Source: Acidobacteria bacterium Mor1
GTDB taxonomy: Bacteria; Acidobacteriota; Polarisedimenticolia; Polarisedimenticolales; Polarisedimenticolaceae
Assembly: GCA_001664505.1 (NCBI GenBank)
Contig: CP011806.1
Location: 5,814,152 to 5,878,151, forward strand
Length of the DNA: 64,000 nt
Reading direction: 5' to 3'
The notes below the pieces were generated by a model that was given only the letters and a program-made list of their open reading frames with translations, was not told where the DNA came from and ran no database searches. A program made the translations under genes and the position numbers. Shown piece after piece: positions 18,345 through 27,670 of the stretch (its first letter is position 1; each line of letters begins with the position of its first letter).

Positions 18345-19169
18345 ATGAGCGAAACCAACGGCACGCTGCGCCCCAAATGGCGCAACCGGCTGCACACCAT
18401 CATTTTCGAGGCCGACACCCCGCTGGGGAAGGCTTTCGACATCGCGTTGATGGTGCTGATCGTGATCAGCGTGCTGGCCGTGATGCTGGAGAGCGTCAAC
18501 TCGGTCGCGGCGGTGTTCGGCACCGAGCTGTTCATCCTCGAGTGGGTGCTGACGATCCTCTTCAGCATCGAGTACGTGCTGCGGTTGCTCTCGGTGCGCA
18601 AGCCGATGGGCTACGCCCGCAGCTTCTTCGGGGTCGTCGATCTGCTGGCGTTGCTTCCGACCTACCTGAGCTTGCTCGTCCCGGGAACCCAGTCGCTGCT
18701 GGTCATTCGCGCGCTTCGCCTGCTGCGCGTTTTCCGGGTATTCAAGCTGGCTCAGTTCGTCGTCGAGGCCCGTTTCCTGCGACGCGCCATGGTCGCCTCG
18801 ACCCGCAAGATCGTCGTGTTCCTCGGTGTGGTAATGACGCTGGTCGTGATCATGGGCTCGCTCATGTATCTGATCGAGGGGGAGGAGAACGGCTTCACCA
18901 GTATCCCCCGCGGAGTCTACTGGGCGATCGTGACCGTGACGACCGTGGGCTATGGCGATATCTCGCCCCAGACCGTGCCCGGCCAGATGTTGGCCTCGGT
19001 GCTGATGATCATGGGCTACGCGATTCTCGCGGTACCCACGGGCATCGTCACCGGCGAGTTGGTCCAGGGAACGTTGCGGCCGGTCTCGACCCAGAATTGC
19101 CCGTCCTGCTCCGGGGGTGCCCACGAGTTCGACGCCAAGCACTGCAAGCACTGCGGGGCGAAGCTCTAG
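18345..19169 (+). CDS. Voltage-gated-type K+ channel with C-terminal zinc ribbon
   Basis: A 274-residue six-helix ion channel. S1-S3 hydrophobic helices are followed by an arginine-rich S4 (VIRALRLLRVFRVFKLAQFV), a pore helix and the potassium selectivity filter TVGYGD, then S6 and a short cytoplasmic tail with two CxxC pairs (CPSC...CKHC), a zinc-ribbon knuckle. Kv-type bacterial subunits form tetramers in the inner membrane and pass K+ in response to voltage. The ATG is four bases after CCGG and no ribosome-binding site is visible. The zinc-ribbon tail is unusual and may serve tetramer assembly or sensing. Confidence 0.92.
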   Translation: MSETNGTLRPKWRNRLHTIIFEADTPLGKAFDIALMVLIVISVLAVMLESVNSVAAVFGTELFILEWVLTILFSIEYVLRLLSVRKPMGYARSFFGVVDLLALLPTYLSLLVPGTQSLLVIRALRLLRVFRVFKLAQFVVEARFLRRAMVASTRKIVVFLGVVMTLVVIMGSLMYLIEGEENGFTSIPRGVYWAIVTVTTVGYGDISPQTVPGQMLASVLMIMGYAILAVPTGIVTGELVQGTLRPVSTQNCPSCSGGAHEFDAKHCKHCGAKL

Positions 19170-19208
19170 CCGCCCGGGTCTCCGGCCCGGCTCGAACTCA
19201 GTCGCCGC

Positions 19209-21425
19209 TTACGATGCTTCGCCGGCGGGATTTCCGCTTTTGCCGTTTTTTTTTGAGCGAGGCCGTTCGGCCGAGGGCTTGCGCATCGCTTCCCGGGGGC
19301 GGGGATCAGCAGAGCCGTCGCCACCGGAAGTCCCGACGGCGTCGCTTTCGTCGTCGTCCCCGGCCGGCAGCGCCGGCGCGTCCGGGTCGGGTTCGAAGAA
19401 CAGCACCGACATCGGAGGCAGGGTCAGCTCCATGCCGTAGGGGTGTCCGTGAGAGCCGGGCTCCACGGCGTCGACACCTCCCAGATTGCCCTTGCCGCTG
19501 CCGCCGTACGCCTCGGCGTCGCTGTTGAGCAGTTCCTTCCAGCGGCCGCCGTAGGGCACGCCGATGCGGTAGCCGCTCCGCTCGATCGGCGTGAAGTTGC
19601 AGGCCACCAGCATCACCGGGGGGCGCGGCGCCTCCTCCGGCGCCAGCGTCTCGTCGCCCTCCGCGGGCTTTCCTTCGCTGCCGGCGTCGCTCTCGCCGTC
19701 TTTCGAGGCATGCTGCCCATCCGCGGGCACCTTGCCCCAGCGCATGAACACCAGCACGCTCTGTTCGTAGTCGTGGCAATCGATCCACTCGAAGCCGATC
19801 TCGCCGCAGTCCCGCTCGTGCATTGCCGGGCGGCTGATGTGCATCCGGTTGAGATCCCGGACCCAGTGCTGAAGGCCGAGGTTCGATTCGTGTTGGAGCT
19901 GGTGCCAGGGCAGGGCGTGGTCGTGGTTCCACTCGCTCCAGGGGGCGATCTCGCTTCCCATGAACAACAGCTTCTTGCCCGGCTGGGCGTACATCCAGCC
20001 GTAGAGCGCCCTGAGGTTGGCGAACTTGGCCCAGACGTCGCCGGGCATCTTCGACAGCAGAGACCCCTTGCCGTGGACCACCTCGTCGTGGCTCAGGGGC
20101 AGGATGAAGTTCTCCGATCCGGCGTAGATCATGCGGAAGGTGGTCTTGTCGTGGTGGAACTTGCGGTGGATCGGGTCGAGGCTCATGTACTCGAGGGTGT
20201 CGTGCATCCAGCCCATGTCCCACTTCATGCCGAAGCCGAGACCGCCGAGGTAGACCGGGCGGGAAACCATCGGCCATGACGTGCTCTCCTCGGCCACGGT
20301 CTGAACACCGGGGTACTCGCGGAACACGGTCTCGTTGAGCTGGCGCAGGAAGGCGATGGCGTCGAGGTTCTCCTTGCCGCCGTGTTCGTTGGCGACCCAT
20401 TCACCTTCGTCCCGGGAGTAGTCCAGGTAGAGCATCGAGGCCACGGCGTCGACCCGTAGGCCGTCGGCGTGGTAGCGCTCCATCCAGAACAGGGCGTTGC
20501 TGATCAGGAAGCTCAGCACCTGCTTGCGCCCGTAGTTGTAGATCAGCGTCTTCCAGTCGGGGTGGAAGCCCTGGCGCGGGTCCTCATGCTCGAACAGATG
20601 GGTTCCGTCGAAAAAGCCGAGGCCGTGGGGGTCGACGGGGAAGTGGGAAGGCACCCAGTCGAGCAGCACGCCGATCTCGTGGCGGTGCAGCGCGTCGATC
20701 AACCGCATGAGCCCCTGGGGTTCGCCGAAGCGCGCCGTCGGCGCGAAGTAGCCGGTGGTCTGGTAGCCCCAGGATCCGTAGAACGGATGCTCCATCACCG
20801 GCATCAGCTCGACGTGGGTGAAGCCCATCTCGTTCAGATAGGGGGGGAGCTGTTCCGCCAGTTCGTCGTAGCTGAGGAACCGCCCGTGGGAACTGCCGTG
20901 GCGGCGCCAGGACCCCAGGTGCATCTCGTACACGGTCTGGGGGGCATCCAGGGCGTTCCGCTCAGCCCGGGTGCGCATCCACTCGTCGTCGCTCCACTCG
21001 AATTCCAGGTCGTGGAGCACGGACGCGGTCCGCGGCGGCTCTTCGCAACGAATCGCGAAGGGGTCCGCCTTGTCGACCTTGTAGCCCTTGATGTTCGACT
21101 GGATGTGAAACTTGTAGACGTGGCCGCTCTCGAGGCCGGGGATGAAGGTCTCCCAGATACCCGAGGTGCCGTGGGGCAGCATCACGTTGGCCCTGGGCTT
21201 CCAGTCGTTGAAGCTGCCGACCACCGACACGAAGCGGGCCGCCGGCGCCCAGACGGCGAAGTAGTAGCCCTGCTGCCCGTCATGTTCCATCCGGTGGGCG
21301 CCGAGCTTCTCGTAGAGCCGGCTGTGGGTCCCCTCGCGGAACAGATAGATGTCGTCTTCGCTGAGGCGGGTCGCCCGCGGCGGCTTCTTCTTCTCGGCGG
21401 CATCGTCCCGTTCGTCGCTCGCCAC
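19209..21425 (-). CDS. glgB: 1,4-alpha-glucan branching enzyme
   Basis: A 738-residue GH13 branching enzyme that makes alpha-1,6 branches in glycogen. An N-terminal CBM48 domain ([20 protein letters not shown]) precedes a catalytic barrel with DWVPSHFP, the nucleophile motif [12 protein letters not shown] (about residue 320), the acid/base glutamate in EEST and LSHDE. The C-terminal beta domain is interrupted by a 40-residue acidic insert rich in Glu, Gly and Asp and ends in a charged, lysine-rich tail, both atypical. The GTG start lies just after the upstream pfp stop with GGAAAGG before it, so the two genes are co-expressed. No other glycogen gene is in the window. Confidence 0.95.
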   Translation of the reverse strand: MASDERDDAAEKKKPPRATRLSEDDIYLFREGTHSRLYEKLGAHRMEHDGQQGYYFAVWAPAARFVSVVGSFNDWKPRANVMLPHGTSGIWETFIPGLESGHVYKFHIQSNIKGYKVDKADPFAIRCEEPPRTASVLHDLEFEWSDDEWMRTRAERNALDAPQTVYEMHLGSWRRHGSSHGRFLSYDELAEQLPPYLNEMGFTHVELMPVMEHPFYGSWGYQTTGYFAPTARFGEPQGLMRLIDALHRHEIGVLLDWVPSHFPVDPHGLGFFDGTHLFEHEDPRQGFHPDWKTLIYNYGRKQVLSFLISNALFWMERYHADGLRVDAVASMLYLDYSRDEGEWVANEHGGKENLDAIAFLRQLNETVFREYPGVQTVAEESTSWPMVSRPVYLGGLGFGMKWDMGWMHDTLEYMSLDPIHRKFHHDKTTFRMIYAGSENFILPLSHDEVVHGKGSLLSKMPGDVWAKFANLRALYGWMYAQPGKKLLFMGSEIAPWSEWNHDHALPWHQLQHESNLGLQHWVRDLNRMHISRPAMHERDCGEIGFEWIDCHDYEQSVLVFMRWGKVPADGQHASKDGESDAGSEGKPAEGDETLAPEEAPRPPVMLVACNFTPIERSGYRIGVPYGGRWKELLNSDAEAYGGSGKGNLGGVDAVEPGSHGHPYGMELTLPPMSVLFFEPDPDAPALPAGDDDESDAVGTSGGDGSADPRPREAMRKPSAERPRSKKNGKSGNPAGEAS

Positions 21426-21426
21426 G

Positions 21427-23040
21427 TCAGGCCTTTCCGGTCCGGTCGAGCACCATGGTGCGTGGCGCTTCGTCGGTGACCTCCGCCGGGCCGAAGAGCT
21501 GGATCGGGCCGGGGTAGAGGTAGCGATCCTCGACCTGCCAACTCTCACGGGCGTCGCGGAAGTGGGTGAACGACGGCGAGTCGAGTTCGACCAGCGCCTT
21601 GCGGATGACCGGCTTCCGGTGCCCGTGACGGGTCTCCATGTTCATCAGGGAGGTCAGCGGAACACCGCAGGCCTCCCACCGATCGACGGGGTGAGAGAGA
21701 TTCGACACCGCGCACATGTAGCCGGTCTTGTCGAAGGCGACCAGCAGCGGAGCGATACGGCCCAGGGTGTAGGTGTAGTCGGCGTCGAAGTTGCTCGGCG
21801 TCGAGCAACGTCCCTCGTAGCCGAAGAAGTGCTTGTGCGCCTTGAAGCCGCCGCCCAGCCGTTCCCGTACGGTCTCGATCAGGAGCGACTCGGTCTCGAT
21901 CAGGCTGACCTGGACGTTGCCGTGGGAGTCCCGGTCGGCCAGGAGCTGCTCCTGGATCTTGCGCGGCAGTCCGCGAAACACCCGGGCGCTCTCGTCGCTG
22001 AGCTTCGCCGCAAGGGCGACCGGCTCGGCGTCGCCGCCTTCAGCCAGCAGATGGTTGATCTCGTCGATCAGCACCCGCATCTCGGGAATGAACTCGATCA
22101 GTCCCTCGGGCACCAGGCAGACACCGTAGTTGCGCCCTGCCTCCTTGCGTGCCTTGACCACATCGACGACCTGAGCCGCGATGGCCTCCAGGGTCGTGCC
22201 CTGGGCTTGAACCTCTTCTCCGATCAGCGCCAGGTTGGGCTGGGTCCGCAGGGCGCATTCGAGGGTCACGTGGCTGGCGCTGCGGCCCATCAGCTTGATG
22301 AAGTGCCAGTACTTGCCGGCGCTACGGGCGTCCCGGCAGATGTTGCCGATCAGCTCCGAGTAGACCTTGGTGGCGGTGTCGAAGCCGAAGGACATCTCGA
22401 CCGCCTCGGCGCGCAGGTCGCCGTCGATGGTCTTGGGTACGCCGATGACCCGGGTGGACGAGCCCCTGGACGCGAAGTGCTCGGCCAGCACCGCGGCGTT
22501 GGTGTTGGAGTCGTCGCCGCCGATGACCACCAGGCCGTCGAGGCCCAGCTCGCCACAGACCTTGCGGCAGGCTTCGAGCTGTTCCTCGGTCTCGATCTTG
22601 TCCCGGCCGCTCCGGATCAGGTCGAAGCCGCCGGTGTTGCGCACGGCGTCGATGGCCGCGTCGTCGAGTTCTCGCTGGACGCCGGTGAAGATCCCCTTGG
22701 GGCCTCCGAGAAAACCGAATAGCCGGGACGCCGGGTCGATCTCCTTGAGGCCGTCGTAGATGCCGGCGATGACGTTGTGACCGCCCGGAGCCTGACCGCC
22801 GCTGAGTACGACTCCAACCGCGAGGGGGCCCTTGCGGACCGGGGCGGCGTCCCCTTCGACGAAGCGCAGGCCGGGGGCGCCGATGGCGCTGGGAAACTGC
22901 TGGCGAATCTCCTCGGCGTCAGCCACAGGGCGGCTGGCCGGTCCCGCTTCCAGATCCAGGTGACCGGCTCCCGCGGCCAGGGCCCGGGGCACTCGCGGAC
23001 GGTAGGCCGCCCGTTGCTGTTCCAGTGGTGATCGCTGCAT
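21427..23040 (-). CDS. pfp: Diphosphate-dependent phosphofructokinase
   Basis: A 537-residue enzyme that phosphorylates fructose 6-phosphate with pyrophosphate, or runs in reverse, in glycolysis/gluconeogenesis. It belongs to the long PPi type: [12 protein letters not shown], where the GGDD in place of GGDG excludes ATP, PKTIDGD with the catalytic aspartate, [11 protein letters not shown] and [10 protein letters not shown]. The N-terminal 60 residues are a family-typical extension. It is followed without a gap by glgB, linking hexose phosphate flux with glycogen structure. PPi use would make glycolysis reversible and save ATP. Confidence 0.95.
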   Translation of the reverse strand: MQRSPLEQQRAAYRPRVPRALAAGAGHLDLEAGPASRPVADAEEIRQQFPSAIGAPGLRFVEGDAAPVRKGPLAVGVVLSGGQAPGGHNVIAGIYDGLKEIDPASRLFGFLGGPKGIFTGVQRELDDAAIDAVRNTGGFDLIRSGRDKIETEEQLEACRKVCGELGLDGLVVIGGDDSNTNAAVLAEHFASRGSSTRVIGVPKTIDGDLRAEAVEMSFGFDTATKVYSELIGNICRDARSAGKYWHFIKLMGRSASHVTLECALRTQPNLALIGEEVQAQGTTLEAIAAQVVDVVKARKEAGRNYGVCLVPEGLIEFIPEMRVLIDEINHLLAEGGDAEPVALAAKLSDESARVFRGLPRKIQEQLLADRDSHGNVQVSLIETESLLIETVRERLGGGFKAHKHFFGYEGRCSTPSNFDADYTYTLGRIAPLLVAFDKTGYMCAVSNLSHPVDRWEACGVPLTSLMNMETRHGHRKPVIRKALVELDSPSFTHFRDARESWQVEDRYLYPGPIQLFGPAEVTDEAPRTMVLDRTGKA

Positions 23041-23129
23041 GGGTCTCTCCCGGGTGAAGATGGAACGCTATCACATGCAGATCAACTTTCCGGGCGCTGG
23101 CCGGCGGCCGATTTCCCCCGGATAATGGC

Positions 23130-23178
23130 CCCTTCGACCGGGCTCAGGGCGGGTCCCTTCGACCTGGCTCAGGGCGGG
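23130..23178. repeat. Tandem pair of a 24-bp intergenic repeat
   Basis: The unit CCCTTCGACCNGGCTCAGGG plus GCGGG occurs twice in direct orientation with a period of 25 bases (23130-23153 and 23155-23178, one mismatch). The core CCCTTCGAC...GCTCAGGG closely resembles short imperfect-palindrome repeats that are scattered between genes in many unrelated bacteria. It lies 31 bases upstream of the MBL-fold gene, in the leader or promoter. No role is known. Confidence 0.75.
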
Positions 23179-23209
23179 GCCGTCGCGGCAGGGGCGTAGG
23201 AGTGGCGAG

Positions 23210-24079
23210 ATGACCTGGATGCGAGTCTGGATCGGGCTGATCGGGCTGCTGCTGGCGCTGCCGGCGGCGGCACATTCCCACGCGAGGGCGACCTACCTGG
23301 GAAACGAGGGGGTGCTGGTTACCCGGGGCGAGGTCAAGGTGGTCTTTGACGCCTTCTACGCCGACGGCCTGGGCACCTACCTGGTGCCCTCCCGCCAGGT
23401 GGTCGAGGGCTTGCTGGAAGGCCGGGCGCCCTACGACGGGGTCGACGCGGTGTTCGTCTCCCACGTGCACGCCGATCATTTCGCACCGGCATCGATGTTG
23501 AAGTTCCTCCGCACCAAGCCGGAAGTCTCCCTCTACGCACCCGCCCAGGTGGTGGATGCTCTACGGGAACACGCCGGGGACGCTGAAGTGCCGGGCAACC
23601 TCCACCCTCTCGACCTGAAGCCGGGTGAGGAACGCCGCTTCCAGCAGGGCGGGCTCGAGATCCTGGCGGTGCCGGTGCCCCATGCGGGCGGAAAACGGAT
23701 GGAGCACATCCAGAACGTGTTGTTCCGGGTGACCCTGGATGATCAGACCACCGTCATGCACCTCGGCGACGCCGGTGCCGACGAGAAGGTTTTCAAGCCG
23801 CTCTACGAGACCTTCGATGACCGGCCGACCGACGCCGCCTTCGTGCCCTACTGGTTCTTCGGCCAGAAGGCCGGCCGCGCCATCGTCCAACGGATCGGGG
23901 CCGGGCAGACCGTCGGGATTCACGTGCCGCGTGAGGCGGTGGGGCAGGGAGAGGCCTGGCGCGAACGCTACGAGGCGGACCTCTTTGTCGATCCCGGTGA
24001 GGGACGAGATCTGGGTCCCCGCTCCGGACCGGCCGAGGGTTCCGAAGCCCGCCGAGAGGCCTCGTCCGGCGGGGAATAG
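23210..24079 (+). CDS. Secreted MBL-fold metallo-hydrolase
   Basis: A 289-residue protein with a signal peptide (MTWMRVWIGLIGLLLALPAA...) and a metallo-beta-lactamase fold. The metal-binding motif is HVHADHF; further ligands are likely VPVPHAGGKRMEH and MHLGDAGAD. The layout resembles UlaG-like or RomA-type MBL proteins more than true beta-lactamases. The substrate is unknown, but the protein probably acts in the periplasm. GGAG six bases upstream supports the start. It sits between the tandem repeat and the glutaredoxin-thioredoxin reductase gene, with an 81-base gap to the latter. Confidence 0.85.
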   Translation: MTWMRVWIGLIGLLLALPAAAHSHARATYLGNEGVLVTRGEVKVVFDAFYADGLGTYLVPSRQVVEGLLEGRAPYDGVDAVFVSHVHADHFAPASMLKFLRTKPEVSLYAPAQVVDALREHAGDAEVPGNLHPLDLKPGEERRFQQGGLEILAVPVPHAGGKRMEHIQNVLFRVTLDDQTTVMHLGDAGADEKVFKPLYETFDDRPTDAAFVPYWFFGQKAGRAIVQRIGAGQTVGIHVPREAVGQGEAWRERYEADLFVDPGEGRDLGPRSGPAEGSEARREASSGGE

Positions 24080-24160
24080 GGGACTCCCCGCGACCGTTAC
24101 CGTCCGCTCGCGCTTCTGGTACCATGCCCGATTCCGCGCGAGAGGAGGCGGCTACCCAGG

Positions 24161-25363
24161 ATGGCGGACATCACGATCTACACCCGGGACTTCTGTGGGT
24201 ACTGCGTGCGGGCCAAGCGCCTGCTGGACACCAAGGGAGCCTCCTACCAGGAGATCAACATCGATCTCGACCCCGCCAAGGCGGCGGAGATGATCGAGCG
24301 GTCCCAGGGGGGCCGCACCGTGCCCCAGATCTTCATCGACGGCGTCCACGTGGGCGGCTCCGATGACCTGGTCGATCTGGATCGCGCGGGCAAACTGGAC
24401 GAGATGCTGCAGCGAGAAGCGAGGAGGCCTGAACCCGTGGAAACCCATGACGTCGTCATCATCGGATCCGGCCCGGCCGGATTGACCTCGGCGCTCTATA
24501 CCGCCCGTGCCAACCTGAAGCCGGTCGTGGTCGAGGGCCTCAACGCCGGCGGCCAGCTGATGAACACCACCGAGGTAGAGAACTACCCGGGGTTCCCCGA
24601 GGGCATCACCGGCCCCGAGCTGATGGAGCAATTCAAGAAGCAGGCCGAGCGTTTCGGTACGGTCTTCGTGCCGGGTGACGCGATCAAGGTGGACTTCTCT
24701 GCCCGGCCCTTCGGTATCTGGACCGATGAGAAGGAGCTGCGGGCCAACGCGGTGATCGTCGCCAGCGGCGCCTCGCCGCTGACCCTGGGAATCACCGGCG
24801 AGGAAGAGTACGCCGGCCGCGGCGTCTCCTACTGCGCCACCTGCGACGGCTTCTTCTTCCGCGATCAGGAGATCGTCGTGGTCGGCGGCGGCGACACCGC
24901 GATGGAAGAGGCGCTGTTCCTTGCGCGCTACGGCAAGCGGGTCACGGTGATCCACCGCCGCGACGAGCTGCGCGCGTCGAAGATCATGGCCGACCGGGCG
25001 CTGGAGCACGAGAAGATCGAGTTCCTCTGGAATTCGGTGGTCGAAGAGGTGGTCGGCGACGGCACCAAGGTGCAGTCGCTCAAGGTCAAGAACGTGCAGA
25101 CCGGTGAGGTGATCGACCGGGAGTGCGGCGGCTTCTTCGTCGCCATCGGCCACACCCCCAACACCGAGATCTTCAAGAGCGTGCTGCCGATGGAAGAGAC
25201 CGGCTACCTCAAGCTCGAGCAGGGCTCCAAGAGCAATATCGAGGGGGTCTTCATCGCCGGCGACGTCCACGACCACACCTACCGCCAGGCGGTCACCGCT
25301 GCGGGCTACGGCTGCCGCGCAGCGATCGATTGCGAGCGCTGGTTGGAGTCCCAGGGGCGTTAG
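24161..25363 (+). CDS. Glutaredoxin-thioredoxin reductase fusion
   Basis: A 400-residue fusion. Residues 1-85 are a class I glutaredoxin (ITIYTRDFCGYCVRAKRLL, TVPQIFIDGVHVGG) with CGYC in place of CPYC. After a short linker (REARRPEPVET) comes a complete low-molecular-weight thioredoxin reductase: FAD motif IIGSGPAGLTSA, redox pair CATC in YCATCDGFFF, NADPH motif VVVGGGDTAMEEA, and the C-terminal FIAGDVHDHTYRQA. The enzyme likely passes NADPH electrons through FAD and CATC to the attached glutaredoxin, making a self-contained thiol reductase. I see no break between the parts, and the frame is continuous. Confidence 0.95.
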   Translation: MADITIYTRDFCGYCVRAKRLLDTKGASYQEINIDLDPAKAAEMIERSQGGRTVPQIFIDGVHVGGSDDLVDLDRAGKLDEMLQREARRPEPVETHDVVIIGSGPAGLTSALYTARANLKPVVVEGLNAGGQLMNTTEVENYPGFPEGITGPELMEQFKKQAERFGTVFVPGDAIKVDFSARPFGIWTDEKELRANAVIVASGASPLTLGITGEEEYAGRGVSYCATCDGFFFRDQEIVVVGGGDTAMEEALFLARYGKRVTVIHRRDELRASKIMADRALEHEKIEFLWNSVVEEVVGDGTKVQSLKVKNVQTGEVIDRECGGFFVAIGHTPNTEIFKSVLPMEETGYLKLEQGSKSNIEGVFIAGDVHDHTYRQAVTAAGYGCRAAIDCERWLESQGR

Positions 25364-25476
25364 CAGGCGGGTTTCGGCCGGGGTCCCATCGAGAGACCCG
25401 GGCAGCCGCGAGAAGAAGACAGGTCCGGTCCGTTTGCGCGGGCCGGCGCGGCTGCACTTCCCCGTAGTTTCAGGGC

Positions 25477-26580
25477 ATGAAGCGTCTGCCCTGGCTCGTC
25501 ATCGGCGTGTTGGTCGGCGTAGCGGTCTGGGCCGAGCCAGAACGTGATTGCACCCTCTGCCCCTTCGGCGACCTGCGGCTCCGTCTGGAAGAGGACTGGG
25601 CCTCCCACCGATCCGACGGAACCCTGAGGAAGGACCGGCTCCGCCTGCGGACTCGCGTGCGTCTCGGTGCCCGCTGGGAGGCAAGCCGGCGGACCCGGGT
25701 CGAGCTTCGCGCCCGCGTCGGGGCGGCGGAGGCTCAACAATCTCCTCATGTGACCCTCGAGGACTTTCAAGGCAACCCCCGTGGCGCGGCCGACCTCGTC
25801 CTGGACCGCTGGCAGATCGAGGTCCGGGGGGAACATGGCCGCTGGTCCGTCGGCCGCCAGGCGTTCCCGTTCTGGCGCCCCACCGAGATGACCTGGGACG
25901 ACGACGTGACACCGGCCGGAGTCTCCTACCGGCAGATCGTGGCCGGAGGGGCCGGAAGCCTGCGACTGGGCTACGCGGCACTTCCCGACGGGATGCGGGA
26001 TTTCGACGGAACGCTGCTGGGCGCCCAGTACGTCGATACCCGCAAGCTGGGAGAGCTCCGCTTCATCTCGGCTGGTGGGCTGATGGCGCTGCGCGGCGAT
26101 CATCCTGCGAAGCACTTGCGCCACGGAGACGGGGAGCGGGACTACACACTGTTCACCGCCAGCCTGCGGATTGACGCCCGGCTGGCAGGCCGTGCGGTGA
26201 CCGGCGGGGTCGAGCTGATTCGCAACCTCGAGCGCTACGACGATCCAGCGGATTCGTTCGGCATGGCGTTCGGTGACCAACGCTCAGGCCTGGTCCTGTT
26301 CATCGACTACGGATCCCTGGTCAAGGGCGCATGGCTCTTCGGCTGGCGCTACGCCCATATCGAGGCACTCGCGGTCAACGCCTCGTTTGCCCAGGACGAC
26401 TGGGTTCGCTGGGGCAGCGCCACCCAGGTCGACGCGTCGGATCTGGAGGGTCACGAACTTCGTGTCGGCCGGGGCACCGGACGCCGCTCCAACCTCTTGC
26501 TGCGGGTGTTCACCGTCGACTCCGTAACCTCGGGGCAGGACGGAAACCGCGCCCGCCTCGACCTCAACTACCGCTTTTGA
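25477..26580 (+). CDS. Putative outer-membrane porin
   Basis: A 367-residue protein with a short signal peptide (MKRLPWLVIGVLVGVAVWA) and alternating amphipathic strands typical of a beta-barrel: RLRLRTRVRLGARWEASRRT, RWQIEVRGEHGRWSVGRQAF, LNLLLRVFTVDSV-like strands and a C-terminal YRF, the usual terminal phenylalanine of outer-membrane barrels. Two cysteines follow the signal peptide (CTLCPFGD). It resembles alginate-export/porin-type barrels in general layout but I cannot name a family. The last 17 bases overlap the convergent gene. The start is weakly supported by ribosome-binding sequence. Confidence 0.7.
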   Translation: MKRLPWLVIGVLVGVAVWAEPERDCTLCPFGDLRLRLEEDWASHRSDGTLRKDRLRLRTRVRLGARWEASRRTRVELRARVGAAEAQQSPHVTLEDFQGNPRGAADLVLDRWQIEVRGEHGRWSVGRQAFPFWRPTEMTWDDDVTPAGVSYRQIVAGGAGSLRLGYAALPDGMRDFDGTLLGAQYVDTRKLGELRFISAGGLMALRGDHPAKHLRHGDGERDYTLFTASLRIDARLAGRAVTGGVELIRNLERYDDPADSFGMAFGDQRSGLVLFIDYGSLVKGAWLFGWRYAHIEALAVNASFAQDDWVRWGSATQVDASDLEGHELRVGRGTGRRSNLLLRVFTVDSVTSGQDGNRARLDLNYRF

Positions 26581-27667
26581 CCAACGCTTCCAGCGCTGCG
26601 GCCGAACGCTTGGACCATCCGCTGTAGATCTCCAACACCTGCCCCTGATCGCTGAGCAGAAGCGTCAGAGGCACAGTCGCCTCACCGTTCGGGTAGAGGA
26701 TGTCCAGTGAGTCGCTGTCGGTCATCAGGACCGGGTACTCCATCCCTTGTCGGGCCACGTAGCCCTGCACGTCCGCAGCGGGATCGACGTCGACACTCAG
26801 CCCGACCAGATCGATTCCGGCCGCGGTGAGTTCGGGGTAGAGATGGACGAGCTCCGGAATCTCCACGGCGCACGGGGTGCACCAGGTGGCCCAGACATTC
26901 AGCAGCATCTTGCGCCCGGGACGCAGCGTGGCCTCGAGCGAGCGCGGCTGTCCGCCGAGATCCCGCAGCTCGAGTCGCGGAAACGTGGCCCCGGGCCGGA
27001 TGCCGAGCCGGGCCAGCATTTCCTCGCGATCGCCCAGCGGGTCGGGGAGGGTGCCCGAAGGGGGGGCGACCCGCTGGAACCCGTTCTGGCCTTCGGTCAG
27101 CCGGATCGTGGTGTCAATCGGGAGGTCGGTCAGCGTCAGGGATTCACCGCCGGGCCAGGCGACCTCGAGCCGGGCGACTTCGGTCTCGTCTCCCAACCCG
27201 AACAATAGCCGCGGGTCGTGCTGGGAAAGAAAGCCGCTCCCGCCGGCCTTGACCTTGGTCTGGATGCCGTGGGCGGTATGCACACGCACGATGGCGCCGA
27301 AGGCGTCGCGGCCACCGCTGCGACCCTCCAGCTCGACCCGCAAGAAGTGGCGGTCGCTGCCGACATTGTTGCGGAACAGGTAGTGCGCCTTGCGCTGGGC
27401 CGAGACGAGGAAGATGTCGCTGTCGCCGTCGTTGTCGAAGTCGGCGAACACCGCGCCTCGGCCGTCGGAGATCGAGTCGACGCCGCTGATTCCGGAGATG
27501 TCGAGGTAGCTTCCATCCCCCATGCTGAGCTTGAGCATGTCCCGCTCGAATCCGCTGAAGGAGAAGCCCTTCTTGAAGATCGTCCCCATGTGATGGTTGT
27601 GGTACGACTCGCCGCCCGCTTGCTCCTGTTTCTCTTCGGCTGCCACCACGTGGCGCCAGAAGAGGCT
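26564..27667 (-). CDS. CRTAC1-family protein, C-terminal part after in-frame UGA: ASPIC/UnbV plus TlpA-like domain
   Basis: This is the same reading frame as the following entry, continued after one UGA. It reads SLFWRHVVAAEEKQEQ, which continues the family sequence expected after NGFISGKTMKDT. It then has a last FG-GAP repeat (ADFDNDGDSDIFL) and an ASPIC/UnbV domain (RVELEGRSGGRDAFGAIVRV...KAGGSGFLSQHDPRLLFGLG). The end is a TlpA/ResA-type thioredoxin domain with active site WATWCTPC and the cis-proline region. A GTG at 27649 could start it alone, but this would give a fragment without signal peptide or propeller. Either the UGA is read through (possibly as selenocysteine) or the gene is a pseudogene or carries a sequence error. 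Confidence 0.75.
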   Translation of the reverse strand, partial: SLFWRHVVAAEEKQEQAGGESYHNHHMGTIFKKGFSFSGFERDMLKLSMGDGSYLDISGISGVDSISDGRGAVFADFDNDGDSDIFLVSAQRKAHYLFRNNVGSDRHFLRVELEGRSGGRDAFGAIVRVHTAHGIQTKVKAGGSGFLSQHDPRLLFGLGDETEVARLEVAWPGGESLTLTDLPIDTTIRLTEGQNGFQRVAPPSGTLPDPLGDREEMLARLGIRPGATFPRLELRDLGGQPRSLEATLRPGRKMLLNVWATWCTPCAVEIPELVHLYPELTAAGIDLVGLSVDVDPAADVQGYVARQGMEYPVLMTDSDSLDILYPNGEATVPLTLLLSDQGQVLEIYSGWSKRSAAALEALVKSGS

Positions 27668-27670
27668 TCA
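27632..27670 (-). promoter_or_regulatory. In-frame UGA with SECIS-like hairpin directly downstream
   Basis: UGA occupies 27670-27668. Four bases later a 14-bp hairpin starts: CTCTTC, bulged U, GGC, GCCAC, loop GUG, GTGGC, bulged A, GCC, GAAGAG (27664-27632). The apical loop begins 19 bases after the UGA with a G as first base, as expected in bacterial SECIS models (stem-loop just after UGA, small loop with G in the first two positions). The sequence is also coding, so the pairing could be chance. No selenocysteine machinery gene lies in the window. Confidence 0.45.
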
